This document shows, in pieces, positions 36,191 to 40,940 of a stretch of DNA of 40,940 bases (position 1 is the first letter of the stretch; every line of letters begins with the position of its first letter). A program made the translations under genes and the position numbers. Below the pieces are notes generated by a model. That model searched no databases. It saw nothing but the letters and a program-made list of their open reading frames with translations, and was not told the DNA's origin. Source of the DNA: Bacteroides fragilis (GTDB lineage: Bacteria; Bacteroidota; Bacteroidia; Bacteroidales; DTGW01); the NCBI GenBank assembly GCA_945889005.1, contig CAMDBI010000029.1, forward strand, positions 1 through 40,940, in the 5' to 3' direction.

Positions 36191-36961
36191 ATGAAAAAAA
36201 TTGAATTTATTGGTGGTGGTCGAATTACCAAAATTTTGCTTCAGGCATTTAAAAATCAAAACATTTCTTTCGAACGAATTACTGTGTTCGATATTAATGA
36301 AGATTCCTTAAAATCTCTGAAAACTAAATTTCCCGATGTAATCGTCACAACTGATTTTGAAACTGTTGCAAACTCCGAACTAATTATTCTTTCTGTGCAT
36401 CCTCCGGTTGTAATGGAAACCCTTGAAAAAATAAAAGGAAAGCTAAAGCAGAGTTCAGTCTTGTTTTCATTGGCTCCAAAATTTACAATCGAAAAAATAT
36501 CGTCGATTTTAGGCGGATTGGCAAATATAGCACGTATGAACCCAAGTGCATCAACAATTGTAAACAAAGGGGTTAATCCGGTGTCATTCTCAGCTTCTTT
36601 CGATGCATCTATAAAGAATGAAATTCTTGATTTGTTCCAACCTTTGGGCAATACAACAGAAGTTTCTGATTCTAAAATTGAAGCTTATGCCGTTATTAGC
36701 GCAATGGGACATACCTATTTCAATTTTCAATTGCAAAAACTTAAAGAATTGGCTATTAGTTTTGGTATGGAAGAAGCAGAAGCTGCAAAAACTATTTCGA
36801 ATATGCTTTGGGGAACAACTGAAACGCTCTTTAATTCGAAATTAACTTATGACGAAGTTGCAGACCTTGTTCCGGTTAAACCTATGGCAGAAGTGGAAGA
36901 AACCATTAAAGGCTTTTATGACCAATATCTGAATGGGATTTACAATAAGATTAAACCATAA
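36191..36961 (+). CDS. Pyrroline-5-carboxylate reductase-like NAD(P)-binding protein
   Basis: The 256-residue protein has an N-terminal Rossmann fold (MKKIEFIGGGRITKILL, with G8-G10, replacing the usual GxGNMG). A SVHPPVV strand end and ARMNPSAS follow, the latter in the position of the P5C-reductase VRxMPN motif. A helical C-terminal domain (about 150-256) follows, with AVISAMGHTYFNF in place of the family's substrate-binding GSGPAY region. ProC makes proline from pyrroline-5-carboxylate. The altered motifs make a divergent member more likely than the housekeeping enzyme. It follows the arsenic-type permease on the same strand; a role in detoxification would be speculation. Confidence 0.72.
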   Translation: MKKIEFIGGGRITKILLQAFKNQNISFERITVFDINEDSLKSLKTKFPDVIVTTDFETVANSELIILSVHPPVVMETLEKIKGKLKQSSVLFSLAPKFTIEKISSILGGLANIARMNPSASTIVNKGVNPVSFSASFDASIKNEILDLFQPLGNTTEVSDSKIEAYAVISAMGHTYFNFQLQKLKELAISFGMEEAEAAKTISNMLWGTTETLFNSKLTYDEVADLVPVKPMAEVEETIKGFYDQYLNGIYNKIKP

Positions 36962-36979
36962 CAAGGGATAGGGTCTAAA

Positions 36980-37130
36980 AAAAGCAAAAGAGGTCGTCTT
37001 AAAAGACAATATTTAAATTTAAACGCAAAGACACAAAGACGCAAAATATTATAGATCAATATTTATTTTCTTTGCGACTTAGCGACTTAGCGTTAAAAAT
37101 ATACTTTTGCGACAGCCTCTTTTTGCTTTT
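36980..37130. repeat. Nested inverted-repeat element (about 151 bp)
   Basis: Outer arms AAAAGCAAAAGAGG (36980-36993) and CCTCTTTTTGCTTTT (37116-37130) pair with a single bulged base. Inner arms 37022-37045 (AACGCAAAGACAC...CGCAAA) and 37071-37094 (TTTGCGACTTAG...CGTT) pair at 19 of 24 positions. The whole could fold into one long hairpin. It fills the gap between the P5C-reductase-like gene and the convergent ATPase. Similar CGCAAAG arms occur at 14497-14564. Confidence 0.6.
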
Positions 37131-37191
37131 GTTTAAGTTCAAATATTATTGAGTGAATTTCGATGTTCTGATTGTTGAACAGTTTCTAAAA

Positions 37192-38511
37192 TTAAGAATT
37201 GAGAATGTTTGACACAGCGTAGAGTGGATAAACATCAATATTATTGTAGCTCGAAAAGTTTTCTTGTGAAACTCGCACTCCTTTTGTTATTTTTTTAGTT
37301 TCCATAAAAAGATTCATACTTTGCATACTACCTTTTGTGCCAGACTTAACTTCAATTGGTAAAATATTCGTGTTTTTTTGTAACAGATAATCAATCTCTG
37401 CATTGCTGCTTTTTGCTTCGCGATGCCAGTAATATAGTTGCTGACGCTGATAGCACGATGCATATTTTACTAATTCCAAACCTACATTCAATTCTGCAAG
37501 TGCTCCTTTATTTATGGCTTCAAAATTATTGTTTAGTAACACTTCTGAAATGTTTAGACCAAGTAATCGTTGAAATATTCCAGAATCAAACACCAGATAT
37601 TTCTGCATTTTCATATTAACCTCTGCACCCAGCGGAATACCATTAGCTGAGGTGTTTACAACTGGAACAAGTAAACCAGCCATAGTTAATATGTTTATGG
37701 CATTTTTGGCTTGTAAAAGGTTTAAATTCGGCAAAGCTTTTGCAAAAACAAACTTGTTGCCATTCTGTGTTACCACCGACTTAAAAACATCGCGTATAAC
37801 TGATGCAGAAAGCCGGTTTCGATATTTTGTAAAATCGTCGTCGTATGAATTTATTAAGATGTCAATAATTTGTTGACATTTTAATAAATCACCTCCTTTA
37901 AAGTAAGTAGCAACAACCTTGGGCATGCCACCTATTATTTGAAAGCGTTTATACCAATCGAGTGCTTTTATATGAATCGATTCCGGTAATGGATTGTTAG
38001 GTGTTGCTTCCCTAATTGCTTTTAGTAGCATTATTTCACCAGCTGCATTTAGGAATTCGTTAAACGAGAATGGATAAATAAACATTGAATTAACACGACC
38101 AAAGCCAAATGAAGGCAAATCGGCCAAGGCAAACTCCAATAGAGAACCCGCTGCAATTAAATGCAATTCGGGCATTTGCTCATAAAAAAAACGTAGAGCC
38201 GATATCGCAGGAATGCACTGTTGTATTTCATCGAAAAATAATAATGTTTTACCTGCAATAATAGGCTTGTTGTACAAGACAGAAAGCTGCATACATATCC
38301 GTTGCGGATTCAAATCGCCAGTGAAAACTTTCGAGACATTGCTATCTAACTCAAAATTAACCTCGATATAGTTGTCGAAGTCCTTTCCAAGATTTCTAAT
38401 TATTGAAGATTTACCAACCTGACGAGCTCCTCTTAATAACAAAGGATAGCGGTCAGGATCGTGCTTCCATCTAATTAATTCTGTTTCAACAGACCTTTTA
38501 ATATAAGTCAT
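37192..38511 (-). CDS. AAA ATPase with C-terminal DUF4143 domain
   Basis: The 439-residue protein has a Walker A GARQVGKS (28-35), Walker B LLFFDEIQQ (D94, E95), and a sensor-like AAGSLLEFAL. The C-terminal DUF4143 domain shows a PD-(D/E)xK-like arrangement (E340, D374 in AEIDYLL, E387 and K389 in PIEVKSG). Such proteins are common, patchy and often strain-specific in bacteria; they may act in DNA maintenance or defence, but no function is settled. The start MTYIKRSVE at 38511 is chosen; an upstream in-frame ATG at 38601 would translate the 33-bp repeats as a low-complexity leader. It faces the neighbouring arsenic genes, which it appears to split. Confidence 0.88.
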   Translation of the reverse strand: MTYIKRSVETELIRWKHDPDRYPLLLRGARQVGKSSIIRNLGKDFDNYIEVNFELDSNVSKVFTGDLNPQRICMQLSVLYNKPIIAGKTLLFFDEIQQCIPAISALRFFYEQMPELHLIAAGSLLEFALADLPSFGFGRVNSMFIYPFSFNEFLNAAGEIMLLKAIREATPNNPLPESIHIKALDWYKRFQIIGGMPKVVATYFKGGDLLKCQQIIDILINSYDDDFTKYRNRLSASVIRDVFKSVVTQNGNKFVFAKALPNLNLLQAKNAINILTMAGLLVPVVNTSANGIPLGAEVNMKMQKYLVFDSGIFQRLLGLNISEVLLNNNFEAINKGALAELNVGLELVKYASCYQRQQLYYWHREAKSSNAEIDYLLQKNTNILPIEVKSGTKGSMQSMNLFMETKKITKGVRVSQENFSSYNNIDVYPLYAVSNILNS

Positions 38512-38558
38512 TGTATTATATTTGTATAATATGTAAAAATACAATAAAATATTATTTA

Positions 38559-38635
38559 TACAAGGCAATATTTGAATTAAAATATTATTTATACAAGGCA
38601 ATTATTTGTATTTTATATCGAAAATACAAGGCAAT
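38559..38635. repeat. Three direct repeats with exact 33-bp spacing
   Basis: TACAAGGCAAT occurs at 38559-38569, 38592-38602 and 38625-38635, each start exactly 33 bases from the next. The first two copies share a longer 24-base match (38546-38569 and 38579-38602). On the ATPase coding strand the motif reads ATTGCCTTGTA and lies 48-124 bases upstream of its start. Confidence 0.75.
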
Positions 38636-38771
38636 ATTTATTCAAGTTAATTTCTTAGGTTATCTGTATAAAAACCTCAATTACAAACTACTTATTTTTA
38701 TAACCTATCTTAATTCTGTCAAATTAAATTTAACATAAATTTAATATTAAAAAGTTATTTAACTTAAAACA

Positions 38772-38791
38772 ATGTCGTATTTTTACGTCAT
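38772..38791. promoter_or_regulatory. Operator-like palindrome of the second arsR
   Basis: ATGTCGTA, four T bases, TACGTCAT: 7 of 8 arm positions pair. It lies 19 bases before the arsR ATG. It differs from the TTTCG-N8-CGAAA sites of the first cluster. Confidence 0.55.
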
Positions 38792-38810
38792 TAAACATTG
38801 ACCGATAATA

Positions 38811-39143
38811 ATGATAAAATCAGAAGCATTTAGTGCCGAATTACAGGATTTAGCAAAATTTGCAAAAGCCATTTCGCACCCGGCAAGGTTAGCTATTTTG
38901 AAATACTTGGCAGAAACCAAAACTTGTATTTCGGGCGATATTTCTGAATACATTCCATTGAGTAGGAGCACCGTGTCACAACATTTAAACGATTTGAAAG
39001 AACTCGGACTTATTCATGGCGAAATAGACGGATTAAAAGTAAACTACTGTCTTTGTAGCTCAAATATTGGAAAATACATCAAATTGTTTGAAGACTTTTT
39101 CAATAATATTGAAGGAACTGAAATTATTTGCAAAACTAAATAA
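38811..39143 (+). CDS. arsR: ArsR-family repressor (second)
   Basis: The 110-residue winged-helix protein has the pattern ISHPARLAILKYLAE, recognition helix SRSTVSQHLNDLKELGL and wing GEIDGLKVNYCL. C39 in TKTCISGD occupies the place of the vicinal C41/C42 pair of the first ArsR, so ligand binding may differ. It is the first gene of an arsR-arsC-acr3 run, the standard arsenate/arsenite resistance operon, and would repress it until arsenite is present. A palindrome 19 bases before its ATG is a likely operator. The next gene follows after 51 bases of AT-rich spacer. Confidence 0.92.
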   Translation: MIKSEAFSAELQDLAKFAKAISHPARLAILKYLAETKTCISGDISEYIPLSRSTVSQHLNDLKELGLIHGEIDGLKVNYCLCSSNIGKYIKLFEDFFNNIEGTEIICKTK

Positions 39144-39149
39144 TTGATT

Positions 39150-39190
39150 TTTTACTTGCACATTTGAATATTAACAAATTTACACATCAA
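39150..39190. repeat. AT-rich CACATTT-type intergenic repeat
   Basis: The spacer between arsR and arsC carries TTGCACATTTGAATATTAAC and TTACACATCAATTA. These recall the spacers at 5940-6000 and 36090-36160. The assignment is by eye and tentative. Confidence 0.3.
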
Positions 39191-39194
39191 TTAT

Positions 39195-39611
39195 ATGAAA
39201 GTACTAATCTTATGCACAGGAAATAGTTGCCGCAGCCAAATGGCTCATGGTTTTTTACAAAGTTTCGACAGAAGTCTCACTGTTTGTTCTGCTGGCACAC
39301 AAGCCTCGGGCAAGCTCAACGAAAAGGCTGTATTAGCTATGAAAGAAGTGGGTATTGACATTAGCCATCACACATCAGACTCTGTTGAAAAATATTTGGG
39401 CGAGGAGTGGGACTATGTAATAACCGTTTGTGGAGGTGCCAACGAAAGTTGTCCTGCATTTTTGGGTAAAGTGAAACATCGTTTACATATAGGCTTCGAC
39501 GACCCTTCGCACGCTGTAGGAACCGATGAGTTTATCTGGAGTGAATTCAGAAGAGTAAGAGATGAAATTAAACTTGGCTTTTATTCGTTTTATACACAAA
39601 ATATCTATTAA
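39195..39611 (+). CDS. arsC: Arsenate reductase, thioredoxin-coupled LMW-phosphatase type
   Basis: ArsC reduces arsenate to arsenite in the cytosol, for export. The 138-residue protein has the anion loop CTGNSCRS with nucleophile C7 (and C12), followed by C79 and C86 in VTVCGGANESCP. These correspond to the redox relay cysteines of the S. aureus pI258 type, which is recycled by thioredoxin. The acid DDPSHAVG near residue 102 supplies the general acid. All key residues are present. It lies between arsR and acr3, 17 bases before the pump gene, and would supply its substrate. Confidence 0.94.
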   Translation: MKVLILCTGNSCRSQMAHGFLQSFDRSLTVCSAGTQASGKLNEKAVLAMKEVGIDISHHTSDSVEKYLGEEWDYVITVCGGANESCPAFLGKVKHRLHIGFDDPSHAVGTDEFIWSEFRRVRDEIKLGFYSFYTQNIY

Positions 39612-39628
39612 TTTAAAATATCAAAAAT

Positions 39629-40669
39629 ATGCCATCTCAAAAACGTTTAAAATTTCTCGATCGTTATTTGACTCTTTGGATTTTTATGGCAATGGGCATT
39701 GGAGTTGCTTGGGGGTATTTTTCGCCTTCGATTGTCGATTTTTGGAACAGTATGTCTGCCGGAACTACCAACATTCCAATTGCCATCGGTCTTATTGTGA
39801 TGATGTACCCGCCTTTGGCAAAGGTCAAATACGAAGAACTGGGCGATGTTTTTAAAAATACAAAGATTCTAGGTTTATCGTTGGTGCAAAACTGGGTGAT
39901 TGGTCCAATATTGATGTTTTTATTGGCAATTGTTTTTTTACAATTCAATATCGACTACATGTACGGAGTTATCTTAATAGGGTTGGCTCGTTGTATTGCT
40001 ATGGTAATTGTTTGGAACGATTTGGCTCAGGGCGACAGGCAATATGCAGCTGGTTTAGTTGCTTTTAACTCTATTTTTCAGGTATTGCTTTTTTCGGTGT
40101 ACGCTTATGTATTTATTGCCATATTGCCCGGCTGGTTTGGTTTGCCGGTCAACGACAGTGTTGCACAAATTACCATTGGCGAAGTAGCCAAATCGGTTTT
40201 CATCTACCTTGGCATACCCTTTATTGCAGGTTTCTTGACTCGTTTTATTCTAGTTAGAGCTAAAAGTACTCAATGGTACGAAAGCAAATTTTTACCTAAA
40301 ATAAGTCCTTTGACATTAGTTGCTTTGTTGTTTACCATTGTAGTAATGTTTTCGCTCAAAGGCGAATACATTGTCAAAATTCCATTAGATGTTGTTAGAA
40401 TTGCGATTCCGCTTACTATATACTTTATAGTGATGTTTGTTCTTTCATTCTATATGAGCAAAAAAGCAGGAGCCACTTACGAGCAATCGACCACTTTGTC
40501 GTTTACAGCCGCCAGCAACAATTTCGAACTTGCTATAGCCGTTGCTATTGCAATATTCGGAATCAACTCGGGCGAAGCATTTGCAGCAGTAATAGGGCCG
40601 TTGGTCGAAGTGCCTGTAATGATAGCTTTGGTGAATTTGGCTTTTTGGTTTAAGAAAAAATGGTATTAA
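39629..40669 (+). CDS. acr3: ACR3-family arsenite efflux pump
   Basis: Acr3 expels arsenite (or antimonite) across the inner membrane. The 346-residue protein has about ten hydrophobic segments. The conserved cysteine C122 lies in the family motif [24 protein letters not shown] and [19 protein letters not shown] are further signatures. Length and motifs are typical of bacterial Acr3 rather than the ArsB family, which lacks this cysteine motif. It is the last gene of the arsR-arsC-acr3 operon. A reading-frame remnant on the other strand begins 6 bases after its stop, cut by an IS21 end. No terminator is visible. Confidence 0.95.
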   Translation: MPSQKRLKFLDRYLTLWIFMAMGIGVAWGYFSPSIVDFWNSMSAGTTNIPIAIGLIVMMYPPLAKVKYEELGDVFKNTKILGLSLVQNWVIGPILMFLLAIVFLQFNIDYMYGVILIGLARCIAMVIVWNDLAQGDRQYAAGLVAFNSIFQVLLFSVYAYVFIAILPGWFGLPVNDSVAQITIGEVAKSVFIYLGIPFIAGFLTRFILVRAKSTQWYESKFLPKISPLTLVALLFTIVVMFSLKGEYIVKIPLDVVRIAIPLTIYFIVMFVLSFYMSKKAGATYEQSTTLSFTAASNNFELAIAVAIAIFGINSGEAFAAVIGPLVEVPVMIALVNLAFWFKKKWY

Positions 40670-40675
40670 ATGCTC

Positions 40676-40789
40676 TTAAGTATTTTCTATTTCAATATCG
40701 TATTTGCATAAAAGTCCTGAAATACCCGAAACAGAAAACTTTGCTTTTTTTATTCGGTTTATTTCGGGGTCTATTGAATAGTTGAAAGA
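40676..40789 (-). pseudogene. 3' remnant of an unrecognised gene interrupted by an IS21-family element
   Basis: A minus-strand frame reads from the insertion-element tip into SFNYSIDPEINRIKKAKF, then SVSGISGLLCKYDIEIENT and a TAA at 40676-40678. It is converging on acr3 and stays open without interruption, and its composition is protein-like rather than low-complexity. I do not recognise the family. The upstream part is replaced by the IS end, so it appears to be the tail of a disrupted gene. Since the open frame continues by chance into the element's terminal repeats, its exact junction is uncertain. Confidence 0.4.
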
Positions 40790-40940
40790 TGTGATTATTT
40801 CGGTCAAAGTGTACAACTCATTTCGGAGCAAAGTGTACAACTCAAAAGGTATTGATTTGTGATTGTAAATATACTTATTTTCTCTTTCTAAGAGAGTCTC
40901 CTTTTAAATCAAATCGATGTGCATTAACTGCCATTCTGTC
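40790..40940 (-). mobile_element. End of an IS21-family insertion sequence
   Basis: Two identical copies of CAAAGTGTACAACTCA (40805-40820 and 40829-40844), 24 bases apart, form the multiple terminal repeats typical of IS21-family ends. The TG-starting tip is probably near 40790. The istB tail lies just inside. The element runs off the window, so its other end, istA and any target duplication cannot be seen. Confidence 0.65.
40875..40940 (-). CDS. istB: IstB-type IS21 helper ATPase, C-terminal end (partial)
   Basis: The last 21 residues of a minus-strand gene enter from the window edge: DRMAVNAHRFDLKGDSLRKR followed by K and TAA at 40875-40877. The LKGxSxRKR ending is typical of IstB, the AAA+ regulator that assists the IS21 transposase IstA. 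The rest of the gene lies outside the window, so neither the Walker motifs nor integrity can be judged. The adjoining terminal repeats support the call. Confidence 0.7.
   Translation of the reverse strand, partial: DRMAVNAHRFDLKGDSLRKRK

Larger units (their letters stand above)
38512..38810. other. Intergenic region between the AAA ATPase and the second arsR
   Basis: This 299-base very AT-rich spacer serves divergent genes. It holds three 33-bp-spaced repeats nearer the ATPase (38559-38635) and an arsR operator-like palindrome nearer arsR (38772-38791). I see no reading frame of interest or RNA gene in it. Confidence 0.5.

Noticed and set aside
38512-38601. N-terminal extension of the AAA ATPase (start at 38601)
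   Set aside because: The extra 30 residues are a translation of the 33-bp repeats and are low in complexity; the usual N-terminus of the family starts close to MTYIKR.
38559-38635. CRISPR array
   Set aside because: The conserved unit is only 11 bases (24 for one pair), there are three units, the spacers are similar AT-rich sequence, and no cas genes are present.
40757-40826. Fourth TTTCG-type ArsR operator near the window end
   Set aside because: Several TTTCGG strings occur, but none has a CGAAA arm eight bases on; they belong to the IS21 end and the gene remnant.

Overview
This window looks like chromosomal DNA from an AT-rich, probably anaerobic member of the Bacteroidota (Bacteroidales or Marinilabiliales-like). 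Four things point there. The housekeeping set includes a DUF349 coiled-coil protein, PyrG, a YidC with a large N-terminal periplasmic domain, TilS and a reg_prop/Y_Y_Y-type sensor. Ribosome binding sites are weak or absent. Two good promoters match the Bacteroidota -33 TTTG / -7 TAnnTTTG pattern. A HydE-type [FeFe]-hydrogenase maturase is also present. The genus cannot be named from sequence reading alone.

Layout. 1-3.5 kb (minus strand): a truncated methyltransferase, a DUF1456 (YehS) protein and a hybrid histidine kinase. 3.6-5.1 kb: rlmN, followed at once by a collapsed rlmF pseudogene. 5.1-9.7 kb: a PhnP-like metallo-beta-lactamase-fold protein, a five-repeat DUF349 protein and pyrG. 9.8-17.2 kb: yidC with a clear terminator, a POTRA/beta-barrel outer-membrane protein, ahpC, and overlapping pabB-like and tilS genes. 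17.2-20.2 kb: a TPR histidine kinase converging on hydE. 20.2-27.7 kb: a small unknown gene, then a minus-strand operon encoding a propeller/SpoIIE-phosphatase sensor, a secreted transglutaminase-like/propeller protein and a YkgJ-type cysteine-cluster protein. 27.8-33.2 kb: an Rrf2 regulator and yceI that share a duplicated operator-like sequence, fabF, and an Aas-like PlsC-ACP-AMP-ligase fusion.

33.2-40.7 kb is an arsenic-type island. Its first part is arsR, a small thioredoxin, arsF-like and arsG-like genes, a COG0701/ArsP-like permease and a P5C-reductase-like gene. Its second part is another arsR, an ArsC-type arsenate reductase and an ACR3 arsenite pump. Between the two parts lie a nested inverted-repeat element and an oppositely oriented AAA/DUF4143 ATPase. 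The right edge cuts into an IS21-family element (istB tail plus terminal repeats), which appears to have inserted into another gene.

The strongest signal not explained by the gene calls is a TTTCG-N8-CGAAA inverted repeat present three times in the first arsenic cluster: beside a well-formed promoter in front of arsR, in front of the thioredoxin gene, and immediately in front of the permease gene. It reads as a dedicated ArsR regulon for a thiol-redox plus organoarsenical/arsenite export system. The second arsR has its own, different palindrome. A similar two-site arrangement (CTGTAA-N9-TTACAG type) links the Rrf2 regulator to yceI.
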